From assembly GCA_036661515.1 (NCBI GenBank), contig JAVWYO010000095.1:1-7769 (forward strand): a stretch of 7,769 nucleotides of DNA, read 5' to 3'. Under the pieces are notes generated by a model, which was not told the DNA's origin, did not search any database, and was given only the letters and a program-made list of their open reading frames with translations. This DNA comes from HGM05232 sp036661515 (GTDB lineage: Bacteria > Bacteroidota > Bacteroidia > Bacteroidales > Muribaculaceae). The translations under genes were made by a program, and so were the position numbers. Positions 1-6,615 of the stretch are shown in pieces (positions within the stretch are counted from its first letter, which is position 1; each line of letters opens with the position of its first letter).

Positions 1-816
1 ATCTTCGGCATTCTTAATTAGTCGACTATGGGCAGGGGATTGTAGCCATTCGGTGGGAATAGGTTCGGAAGATGTTGGAGTGAAGATTTGGGCTGTTACA
101 TTTTGAGCATTTAGGGCGCGTAGGGCAGCGCGAGCACCTTTACGCGGAGAGCTAATAAATGGGCGGAAAAATATATTTGATAGTGGGTCAAACCAGCGGT
201 GCATGGTTATCATATTACTATTTACAACACCTGGATCGGCACAGTTAACTGATATTTCGGCATCTTTCAGAATTGTAGCGAGGTGTAGTGCATGGTGAGT
301 GAGCGCAAGCTTGCTACTTGCATAGGTGCCTAATTGTGAAAAATTGTGCTTTGAATCTTCAATAATATCTTCTGGTAGATTATGGACTTTTCGAGTAACT
401 GATGTTGTGAATACTATATCTCCACCTTTTTCAATAATGGGAATTAGTAAATTTGATAACAGGAGTGTTCCAAAATAATTGACCGCTAACGTTTCTTCAT
501 ATCCATCAACTGTTAATGAAAAATTGCGACACATTATGCCAGCATTATTTATTAGAGCCTTAACTGTGGTGTGTGTGCTAATAAGACGAGTGGCAAAGGC
601 TCGAATACAAGCAAAGGAATCTAATGATAGTTGCTCTACCAAGATATTATCATTTGCAGTGTTGGAGATAATTTGTTGTCTTAACGACAACGCCGCATCA
701 AGATTACGGCATGCAAGCATCACAGGCTTACCCTCGATAGCAAGTTGCATGGCAATAGCCTTGCCGATAGCTCCAGTAGCTCCAGTGACGATATATATTG
801 AGCTATTTTTTGCCAT
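1..816 (-). CDS. Short-chain dehydrogenase/reductase, retinol-dehydrogenase-like (C-terminus cut by window edge)
   Basis: A reading frame runs from ATG at 816-814 to position 1 without a stop, giving 272 codons with the C-terminus outside the window. The Rossmann nucleotide-binding loop is at residues 11-18 (TGATGAIG). The 'ACRN' segment (35-38) after the second beta strand is typical of retinol-dehydrogenase-like SDRs. NNAG is at 90-93, and the tetrad candidates are N113, S139, Y165 and K169 (YASSK). A 'DPGVV' segment is at 194-198. The expected reaction is NAD(P)-dependent interconversion of an alcohol and a ketone or aldehyde in the cytoplasm; the substrate is unknown. The start overlaps the end of the upstream SDR by 14 nt, so it is the third gene of an operon with that SDR and an OYE-family enzyme. 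The glycine motif reads TGxxGxxG rather than TGxxxGxG. Most of a usual ~280-300 aa protein is present. Family assignment is firm; subfamily is inferred. Confidence 0.9.
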   Translation of the reverse strand, partial: MAKNSSIYIVTGATGAIGKAIAMQLAIEGKPVMLACRNLDAALSLRQQIISNTANDNILVEQLSLDSFACIRAFATRLISTHTTVKALINNAGIMCRNFSLTVDGYEETLAVNYFGTLLLSNLLIPIIEKGGDIVFTTSVTRKVHNLPEDIIEDSKHNFSQLGTYASSKLALTHHALHLATILKDAEISVNCADPGVVNSNMITMHRWFDPLSNIFFRPFISSPRKGARAALRALNAQNVTAQIFTPTSSEPIPTEWLQSPAHSRLIKNAED

Positions 817-1612
817 TATCAAGCAAGCGATGTTTCACGATTAATCTCACACGAGTAGGAAGAATGGCTACAAAGAATATTGCAATACGATTAACAAAGC
901 CATTGATATACTGTTTACGTTGACTAAATGTAGCTTTTAATGCTCCATGCACAAATGCTTGAGGCGTAGCAAGTACGCCAAGTTTCACTCCGAGAGATTG
1001 CAACTTATTAGGTAGTCCAAAAAGATTTGTCGCAATACCTCCAGGGCACGCAACAGTGACCGACACGCCCGATTCTTTGAGCTCAATGTGCATTGCTCTT
1101 GAAAGCACCCTTATATAGGCTTTCGTTGCACTATACATTGCAATGCCTGGCATTGGCATCCAACACGACATTGACGACATGTTAAGGATATACCCATATC
1201 CACGACTTTTCATCTTCTCACCAAATACGCGACAAAGCTGAGTTACAACTCTAATGTGCAGGTCTATAAATATATTTAACTGAGCAGGTGGTAATGATAA
1301 CACCTCTTTAAATGCAAATATGCCAGCATTATTAATCAAAATGTCAACTTCTATATTATGAATGGTACAGAAATCGAGGATAATGCTTGTAGCGTTTGGC
1401 TTGGTGAGGTCGATGAATAGAGAATTAACATTGATGTCATACTTATTAATAAGCACGGCACATGCTTGGTTCAATTCATGCTCTTGATTACTCACTATGA
1501 GTAAATTTATGCCCTGCATAGCAAGTTGATGTGCAAACTCCAGTCCAATGCCCGATGAAGCACCAGTGACGAGAGCAGTAGCACCGCATAAAGGCATTTT
1601 ATTTATGCTCAT
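803..1612 (-). CDS. Classical short-chain dehydrogenase/reductase (DltE/COG0300-like)
   Basis: This 269-aa protein is a normal length for a classical SDR. TGASSGIG (16-23) is the cofactor loop, NNAG is at 94-97, the catalytic serine is S147 (in NMSS) and the active site is Y160-S-A-T-K164. 'CPGGIATNL' (189-197) is the usual post-catalytic strand. The Asn of the N-S-Y-K tetrad, expected 25 residues after the start of NNAG, is a His (H119). A hydrophobic stretch at about 247-260 near the C-terminus resembles the membrane-associating tail of 17-beta-HSD12/ketoacyl-reductase-like SDRs. The expected activity is NAD(P)-dependent reduction of a ketone or oxidation of an alcohol; substrate unknown. 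From the start at 1612 it overlaps the upstream OYE gene by 14 nt. An alternative ATG at 1597 (Met6) lies 1 nt after the OYE stop and would place the TG motif at the more usual residue 11. It is the middle gene of the operon. Confidence 0.93.
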   Translation of the reverse strand: MSINKMPLCGATALVTGASSGIGLEFAHQLAMQGINLLIVSNQEHELNQACAVLINKYDINVNSLFIDLTKPNATSIILDFCTIHNIEVDILINNAGIFAFKEVLSLPPAQLNIFIDLHIRVVTQLCRVFGEKMKSRGYGYILNMSSMSCWMPMPGIAMYSATKAYIRVLSRAMHIELKESGVSVTVACPGGIATNLFGLPNKLQSLGVKLGVLATPQAFVHGALKATFSQRKQYINGFVNRIAIFFVAILPTRVRLIVKHRLLDNGKK

Positions 1613-2843
1613 CGTTATCTTTAATTTTCTGAATCTCTTTCTTTAAGCATTCGGGTAAATCGTTGATATGCTTGTGACAAGCCATATCGATAGAATACAT
1701 GCGTCCTATGCAATAATTTACATGATCGCAGCCGCAACGCTCCTCGCCATCGCGCATACGATTTACAAAATCGGGTTCATTGAGCAATGCACGCGCCATC
1801 TGCACAAATTCAAATCCATTATTGAGAACCTTGTCGATACCTTCGCGAGACACGCAACCACCTACATATATAAGTGGCATCGATAGCTCTTTGCGAAATT
1901 TTAAAGCGTCTTCAAGGAAATAAAGTTCTTCAAACGGGACTTTTGGAATCATCATTCGTCCCGCAAGTTTTACCCCATATTTAAGCCACCAGCATGTCAT
2001 ATAGTGCGTTAGCGTCTTGAAAGGCATTGCTCCACGCATGACATACATAGGCGCTTTGCTCACAAATCCACCACTAAGGACGAGCGCATGTGCTCCAAGT
2101 TCTTGTAATTCGTGGGCAACAGTCATGCAATCGTCAATCTCCATACCACCTTTAAAGCCATCACGCATATTCGTCTTTACCACAACTCCCATATCGCTCC
2201 CAGCAGCCGTCATCACTTCATTCATGCACATTCTCAAGAAAGCCATTCGATTGTCGAGCGACCCCCCAAATTTATCTTTACGATGATTTGTGTAAGGCGA
2301 CAGAAATTGACTAATAAGATAGCCATGCCCAGCATGTATTTCAACGCAGTCAAATCCAGAGTCTCTTGCCATTCTCACCGATTCACCAAAAGCCACAGCC
2401 ATTTCACGAATATCGGAAAGGTCCATACCTCGAACAAACGTTGGAGAATAAATATTAAAACCCGAACATGCACCGAGAGGCGTTTCGCCAGCCGTAGATT
2501 TGTGTGACATATTACCGCAGTGACCAAGTTGGATAGATGCCTTTGCCCCTTCGGCATGAATGCCGTCGGTGAGGTCGCGCAGAGAATGAATAATATCGGG
2601 ACGCATCCATAATTGTCTTGGAAAAGATAATCCATTATGTGAAACGGCAGCATAGGCAACAGTAGTCATTCCTACACCACCACGTGCAACAGAAGTGTGA
2701 TAGTCATATAGCATCTGCGATGGACTGTTATTCTCGCACATTCCCTCAAATGCAGCCGAACGTATCGCTCTATTACGAAGCGTAACAGGACCAATATTTG
2801 CAGGCGTAAAAAGTATATCTGATTGGGATTTGTTTATTTCCAT
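1599..2843 (-). CDS. NADH:flavin oxidoreductase, Old Yellow Enzyme family
   Basis: This 414-aa single-domain FMN TIM-barrel protein resembles the N-terminal domain of FadH/BaiH-type reductases but lacks their C-terminal FAD/NAD domains. The N-terminus reads 'LFTPANIGPVTLRNR' (11-25), typical of the family. QLGHCG (105-110) matches the QLxHxG motif. The segment 170-199 holds H170-AGHGYL with H173, then SQFLSPYTN, R188 and GGSLDNR, the strongest OYE signature. YVGGC (326-330) and QMARALL (348-354) form the FMN phosphate-binding end of the barrel. The expected reaction is NAD(P)H-dependent reduction of an activated C=C bond (enone or enoyl). Cysteines at 370, 372, 378 and 389 sit where some relatives carry a [4Fe-4S] site, but the spacing is not canonical. 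It is the promoter-proximal gene of a three-gene operon with two SDRs, suggesting sequential C=C and C=O/C-OH chemistry on one substrate. Start chosen at the first ATG, after an AT-rich leader with no Shine-Dalgarno. Confidence 0.95.
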   Translation of the reverse strand: MEINKSQSDILFTPANIGPVTLRNRAIRSAAFEGMCENNSPSQMLYDYHTSVARGGVGMTTVAYAAVSHNGLSFPRQLWMRPDIIHSLRDLTDGIHAEGAKASIQLGHCGNMSHKSTAGETPLGACSGFNIYSPTFVRGMDLSDIREMAVAFGESVRMARDSGFDCVEIHAGHGYLISQFLSPYTNHRKDKFGGSLDNRMAFLRMCMNEVMTAAGSDMGVVVKTNMRDGFKGGMEIDDCMTVAHELQELGAHALVLSGGFVSKAPMYVMRGAMPFKTLTHYMTCWWLKYGVKLAGRMMIPKVPFEELYFLEDALKFRKELSMPLIYVGGCVSREGIDKVLNNGFEFVQMARALLNEPDFVNRMRDGEERCGCDHVNYCIGRMYSIDMACHKHINDLPECLKKEIQKIKDNDEHK

Positions 2844-2940
2844 GAGATCAATATTTTAGATTTTAGTCAGTTGGCTTAGCTGATTTTATATATATAAACG
2901 ATTTGCAGTGCTATATGGTCAAAAGAACTCTTTCTGAATG

Positions 2941-2972
2941 CAAAGGTAAATAAATTAGCACATAACACCAAT
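2941..2972 (-). promoter_or_regulatory. Predicted Bacteroidota-type promoter of the OYE-SDR-SDR operon
   Basis: Read on the minus strand, TACCTTTG (2948-2941) matches the phylum's -7 consensus TAnnTTTG exactly. A -33 element, ATTG (2972-2969; consensus TTTG), lies 20 nt upstream. Transcription would begin roughly 7-10 nt downstream, leaving a leader of about 90 nt before the OYE start at 2843. The motif match is seen directly; promoter activity is inferred. No clear terminator for the toxin gene was found between 3043 and this promoter, so read-through is possible. Confidence 0.6.
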
Positions 2973-3043
2973 ACTTTAAAATGTTTTCCATAAATAATTC
3001 AAGCAACTTAACCTCGCTATGTTTAGAGAGAGGACTGAATAGT

Positions 3044-3313
3044 TTAATAATGGCCGTAAGCTGACACGACAAGGACTTCTACAACGTCATCATTGATACG
3101 ATACACCAAACGATGCTCTTTAGTTATGCGCCTTGACCAAGTTTCTTCGCTAAAATGTTTTAGTTGCTCAACTTGTCCAGTGCCAGTGCGAGGGTGTTCC
3201 TGTAATTCAATATAAAATTGCAAGAGTTTATGTAAAACCTGTTTATTACCACTTTTCTTTAGCCTTTCAATATCAGCTAATGCCTGTTCTGTAAAATCTA
3301 AATGGTATATCAT
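3044..3313 (-). CDS. yoeB: YoeB/Txe-family toxin, ribosome-dependent mRNA endonuclease
   Basis: This 89-aa protein has the RelE-fold YoeB architecture. WSRRIT-KEHRLVY (59-71) is nearly identical to the E. coli YoeB core, and the protein ends in His-Tyr (H88, Y89) as YoeB does. By alignment from memory, the catalytic residues correspond to E49 (E46 in E. coli), R68 (R65), H88 (H83) and Y89 (Y84), so the nuclease looks intact. Known YoeB binds the ribosomal A site and cleaves mRNA during translation. Its ATG (3313-3311) overlaps the antitoxin stop in an ATGA arrangement, implying coupled translation after the antitoxin. It is about 5 residues longer than E. coli YoeB. No terminator is evident downstream. 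Family assignment is secure; toxicity in this host is inferred. Confidence 0.95.
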   Translation of the reverse strand: MIYHLDFTEQALADIERLKKSGNKQVLHKLLQFYIELQEHPRTGTGQVEQLKHFSEETWSRRITKEHRLVYRINDDVVEVLVVSAYGHY

Positions 3314-3564
3314 AGCCCTAATAGTAGTTTAAACCCATCTATACTATCTATTCTTGTTACTTTACCTTCGCGTGCTTGCTGGGCTGAACACTCTATCATT
3401 GCGTAAAATTCCTCTTCAGTCATTAAGGTATCATCTTTTGTGACTGGCGTTATCCTATATGATACATTTTTACCACGTTGAACAACAACTTGCTCACCAG
3501 CATCTATTTTATCAAAATACTTCTTTTGATTATCTCTAAATTCTCGACTACTTATTACTAACAT
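3310..3564 (-). CDS. Phd/YefM-family antitoxin
   Basis: This 84-aa protein matches the Phd/YefM pattern. The N-terminal DNA-binding and dimerisation part (about 1-42) carries 'ISSREFRDNQKKYFDKI' and a beta strand 'EQVVVQRGKNVSYRITP'. A polar, probably flexible C-terminal half (about 43-84) includes 'MTEEEFYAMIE' and would wrap and inhibit the toxin. It is first in a two-gene operon with a YoeB toxin, the standard order for this class, and overlaps it by 4 nt. The protein would be expected to repress its own promoter alone or with the toxin, and repeats overlapping that promoter support this. The start at 3564 lies about 30 nt downstream of the predicted -7 element, leaving a short leader. Family assignment rests on domain pattern plus the unmistakable partner. 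Confidence 0.92.
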   Translation of the reverse strand: MLVISSREFRDNQKKYFDKIDAGEQVVVQRGKNVSYRITPVTKDDTLMTEEEFYAMIECSAQQAREGKVTRIDSIDGFKLLLGL

Positions 3565-3592
3565 AACTTTAAGTATTTAGGTGTATTAATTA

Positions 3593-3638
3593 GGTACAAA
3601 TATATATACAAAACAATTGGTGTGCAAATATGGTACAC
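3593..3638. promoter_or_regulatory. Candidate autoregulatory operator of the toxin-antitoxin operon
   Basis: The hexamer GGTACA occurs at 3593-3598 and 3632-3637; on the minus strand both read TGTACC. One touches the -7 element and the other lies just upstream of the -33 element. The second copy is also the arm of an imperfect dyad, GTGTGC (3620-3625) against GTACAC (3633-3638), centred near 3629 on the -33 element. E. coli YefM is known to bind palindromes with a TGTACA core, so these near matches are reasonable YefM-type binding sites. The repeats are seen; protein binding is inferred. Confidence 0.45.
3597..3628 (-). promoter_or_regulatory. Strong predicted promoter of the toxin-antitoxin operon
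   Basis: On the minus strand TTTG (3628-3625) and TATATTTG (3604-3597) are separated by exactly 20 nt, matching the Bacteroidota primary-sigma consensus TTTG-N19-21-TAnnTTTG at every defined position. It lies just upstream of the antitoxin start at 3564, giving a leader of roughly 25 nt. The match is direct; activity is inferred. Confidence 0.75.
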
Positions 3639-3680
3639 ATAATTGCATATTATTATGAATGGATTATTCTAAAAATCTGT

Positions 3681-3688
3681 TACTTTTG
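3681..3688 (+). promoter_or_regulatory. Predicted -7 promoter element of the polysaccharide operon
   Basis: TACTTTTG at 3681-3688 matches the Bacteroidota -7 consensus TAnnTTTG and faces the GT2 start at 3731, with a leader of about 35 nt. No good TTTG -33 element is visible 19-21 nt upstream (the bases there read GAAT/AATG), so the promoter may be weak or activator-dependent. It diverges from the toxin-antitoxin promoter within the same 166-nt intergenic region. Confidence 0.5.
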
Positions 3689-3730
3689 TAATATTAAAAT
3701 ACGGTGCAGGTTATATAATAGAATTATATT

Positions 3731-4624
3731 ATGATTTCGATAATTACGGCAATTTACAATCAACTTCCAATGAATAAGATTTTTTGGGAGTATTTGATAC
3801 GATATACTACTGTCCCATTTGAGCTTATTGTAATTGATAATGGCTCAGATGATGGTAGCCGAGAGTTCTTTCAATCGTTATCGACTAATTATCCAGTAAA
3901 GGTAATAGCCAACAAGGCAAATTATTCTTATCCGCATTGTCAAAATCAGGGAATAGCATTGTCAAAATATGATATTATGGCATTTCTCAATAATGATATA
4001 TTGTTATCAGCACAATGGGATAAACGAATATGTGAGTGCATTGGTAAAAATGGATTTGATGTGTTGACTCTTAGTGGCACTGATCGAATATATGATAGAA
4101 AAGCGTCAAAATCTATTCAACACAGATGGAAACATATTAAATATCCGTTGCGCACTTTATTTGGGCAACGATTGTTTTCTCTTCGGCTGATGACGAAAAT
4201 TTGTTTCGGGAATTGGGAACGATATACCGATAATGTATTTGCAAAATACGGATATACTCTCACTTATGGATTTTCGGGTTCGGCGGTAGTGATGAATCGG
4301 GCAGCAATATCGAAAATTGGGGAATGGGATATAACACAGCAGGCTGCTGACTTTGACTTGATGATGCGCACAATAAAACGCAGTTTTGAAGTTGGAGATA
4401 TAAAGCCATGTGCAGTAGTAAATGGGATTTTTCATCATCATTTTCGGCGAGTTTCAGCAAAAGCAGTTTTCCCTCCTTATGCCGATAAGGGAAATCTTAT
4501 TACATTTGAGGAAAAATGGGAAAAGGAACCTGAATTAAAGAAATTGTGTCTTGATTTGGTAAAATTTAAAGGAATAGATAGTGGCATGGCGTTAGATAAT
4601 CCTATAACTTTGAAAATAAAATAA
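3731..4624 (+). CDS. GT2-family glycosyltransferase
   Basis: This 297-aa cytoplasmic protein has a GT-A fold. The N-terminal strand MISIITAIYN leads to VIDNGSDDGS (34-43), the nucleotide-sugar binding signature. FLNND (85-89) takes the place of the DxD metal-binding motif, a variant common in rhamnosyltransferase-like GT2 enzymes. 'FSGSAVVMNR' (181-190) and 'QAADFDLMMR' (204-213) are in the acceptor-site position, with D207 or D209 a candidate catalytic base. FHHHFRR (234-240) follows. No transmembrane segment is apparent. It should transfer a sugar from a nucleotide-diphospho donor to a growing lipid-linked or LPS-core glycan; donor and acceptor cannot be read from sequence. It is the first gene of a tight operon, 2 nt before an LtaS-like phosphotransferase and upstream of a GT90 enzyme. 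The leader is AT-rich without a Shine-Dalgarno, as usual for the phylum. Confidence 0.92.
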   Translation: MISIITAIYNQLPMNKIFWEYLIRYTTVPFELIVIDNGSDDGSREFFQSLSTNYPVKVIANKANYSYPHCQNQGIALSKYDIMAFLNNDILLSAQWDKRICECIGKNGFDVLTLSGTDRIYDRKASKSIQHRWKHIKYPLRTLFGQRLFSLRLMTKICFGNWERYTDNVFAKYGYTLTYGFSGSAVVMNRAAISKIGEWDITQQAADFDLMMRTIKRSFEVGDIKPCAVVNGIFHHHFRRVSAKAVFPPYADKGNLITFEEKWEKEPELKKLCLDLVKFKGIDSGMALDNPITLKIK

Positions 4625-4626
4625 AA

Positions 4627-6600
4627 ATGAATATAATACGTAAACAGTTTCGTACAAATGTTTATTTGGCTACTGTATATCAGCTTATAATTGTTCTTGT
4701 GTTTTTACAGATAACAAGAGCATTATTCTATATTTATAATTATAGCATGTTTGTGGGACTTTCTACAAATGAGCTGTTTGTTGCTTTTGCTGGAGGAACA
4801 CGATTTGATATTACTGCAATGCTTTATCTCAATATGGTGTTTATCCTTATGAGGATATTGCCATTTGATTTTGTATATAAAATGAGGTACATAAAAATTA
4901 CCAATTGGATATATTGGATATTTAATTCTATTGGTTTTTTGAGCAATATTGCAGATGCACCATTTTATCGTTTTGTCAATATGCGTACTCAATCAATACA
5001 TCTAAAAGAGATATTTAATGATGCGCATACGGTTGATGTATTGCTCGGACATCTTAGGACATATTGGTATTTGATATTAGTATTTATTTTATTTATTGGA
5101 ATATTTGTATGGATTTCGTCGCGCGTAAATATCACAAAACCAATAAATAGTGCCTTTAGCAGTAAAAAGAAGCAACTGATTGTGGGCATATTAATTTTTA
5201 TATTTAGCGTTGGCGCAACAATTATAGGTATACGAGGACATTGGCATAATGGAATGCCACTTGCTGTGTCTGATGCGATGTTATATGCTACTCGTAATAA
5301 AGATGTGAATATAGTTCTTAATACACCATTTTCCATAGTTAGGACAATAGGGAAGGATAATACGCTTGATGAACTTATGTATTTTGATAAAAAAGAGTGT
5401 GAGAAGTATATCAATCCACTTTATAGCTCTAAAACTGGCGTTCTTACTAAAAAAAATGTGGTGGTGATAGTAATTGAAGGTACAGGTACATCGTTTATTG
5501 ATTCAACAAATATTTATTGTAAAGTTCAGAAAGCATCATCTCATGAGTTGACACCATTTTTAAATTCATTATCCAAACGGTCACATTCGCTGATTAATGC
5601 TTATGCAAATGGTAGGCGTTCGAGTGCTGGCATAACCGCAGTATTAGGTGGATTCCCTGCAAACGATCCATTTGTGTATATGTTATCGCCTTATGTACAT
5701 AATGATGTTGATGCAGTTGCCTCGTTATTGGGTAAAGAGGGTTATTCGTCAAGATTTTTATGCGGTTGCAATCAAGGGTCTTATGCTTTTGGTGCGATGT
5801 CAAAGGCATTTGGGTATCAAAATTTCATTGATAGAGTGGAATATGATAATGAATATGGCGATATCAATTATGATGGCAATTGGGGAATATTTGATGATGC
5901 AATGGGACGACATTTAATAAAAACTATTGACAATATGCCACAGCCTTTTATTGCATCATGGTTTACATTAAATACTCATGGCCCATTTACAATACCAGAA
6001 AAATACAAAGGGAGATATAAATCGAAAGATTTTACAATGAATCAATCGGTAGAATATATGGACGATGTTATGGAAGAGTTTTTCACTTCAGCATCAAAAA
6101 AGTCATGGTATAAAAACACTATTTTTATAATAACAGCCGATCATGGTTCTTTAAATGAAGACAACGAGTTTTATAATTCACCAAATACGCTTTATAAGAT
6201 ACCGCTTATTATATATGCTCCAGATGAATCGATAGTTGCAAAAACAGATAGTACAGTAGCATCACAAATAGATATTGCACCTACAATTTTGGGGCTTTTG
6301 AATTATAATAAAGCACATGTGTCGTTGGGAAGTGACATATTTGATAAAAGTCGTCCCCATTTTGCTGTAAATTTTGTGAATGGACTTTATCAGATAGTTG
6401 AGGATAGGTTCTTGTTGCAGTTTGATGGCAAAAATGCGATTGCACTATATCTTCATGACACCGACCCAACGCTTACAAAAGATGTAAAGGCAAAATATCC
6501 AAAAGATGCTGAACGGCTTACGAATCGGATAAAGGCATTTTTGCAACAATATACTCACGGAATACGTGAGAATGAGATGTCAATCAAGAGTTATAAATAA
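4627..6600 (+). CDS. LTA-synthase-family membrane phosphotransferase (sulfatase fold)
   Basis: This 657-aa protein has an N-terminal membrane part with about five hydrophobic helices (near 13-33, 62-80, 91-109, 146-163, 184-202), then a linker and a periplasmic alkaline-phosphatase/sulfatase-fold domain from about 275. The metal ligand E284 is in 'VIVIEGTG'. The nucleophile region is GRRSSAGI (329-336), where S332 or S333 would replace the Thr of S. aureus LtaS. 'GNWGIFDD' is at 417-424. H451 in LNTHGPF and D505-H506 in ITADHGS are the other metal/substrate residues. Members transfer phosphoglycerol or phosphoethanolamine from phospholipid head groups to glycans outside the inner membrane. 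Since Gram-negative Bacteroidota do not make lipoteichoic acid, an OpgB-like role in decorating a surface or periplasmic glycan is more likely. It sits between two glycosyltransferase genes (2 nt after GT2, 15 nt before GT90), supporting modification of the glycan they build. The transferred group is unknown. Confidence 0.92.
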   Translation: MNIIRKQFRTNVYLATVYQLIIVLVFLQITRALFYIYNYSMFVGLSTNELFVAFAGGTRFDITAMLYLNMVFILMRILPFDFVYKMRYIKITNWIYWIFNSIGFLSNIADAPFYRFVNMRTQSIHLKEIFNDAHTVDVLLGHLRTYWYLILVFILFIGIFVWISSRVNITKPINSAFSSKKKQLIVGILIFIFSVGATIIGIRGHWHNGMPLAVSDAMLYATRNKDVNIVLNTPFSIVRTIGKDNTLDELMYFDKKECEKYINPLYSSKTGVLTKKNVVVIVIEGTGTSFIDSTNIYCKVQKASSHELTPFLNSLSKRSHSLINAYANGRRSSAGITAVLGGFPANDPFVYMLSPYVHNDVDAVASLLGKEGYSSRFLCGCNQGSYAFGAMSKAFGYQNFIDRVEYDNEYGDINYDGNWGIFDDAMGRHLIKTIDNMPQPFIASWFTLNTHGPFTIPEKYKGRYKSKDFTMNQSVEYMDDVMEEFFTSASKKSWYKNTIFIITADHGSLNEDNEFYNSPNTLYKIPLIIYAPDESIVAKTDSTVASQIDIAPTILGLLNYNKAHVSLGSDIFDKSRPHFAVNFVNGLYQIVEDRFLLQFDGKNAIALYLHDTDPTLTKDVKAKYPKDAERLTNRIKAFLQQYTHGIRENEMSIKSYK

Positions 6601-6615
6601 AAAAAACATTATGTT

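Noticed and set aside
479..844. Plus-strand open frame of 121 codons across the first SDR and its junction
   Set aside because: It is antisense to the left-edge SDR, which has full family motifs over the whole stretch; the plus-strand translation has no recognisable domain.
2017..2507. Plus-strand open frames opposite the OYE gene
   Set aside because: They lie entirely antisense to a strongly conserved OYE coding region and show no domain pattern.
2974..3043. Possible terminator after the toxin gene (CCTC...GAGG complement near 3012-3033)
   Set aside because: Only about 4 bp of pairing around a long loop and no T tract on the minus strand; too weak to annotate.
4989..5414. Minus-strand 141-codon open frame inside the LtaS-like gene
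   Set aside because: It is the complement of membrane-helix coding sequence, so it appears hydrophobic, but no family is recognisable.
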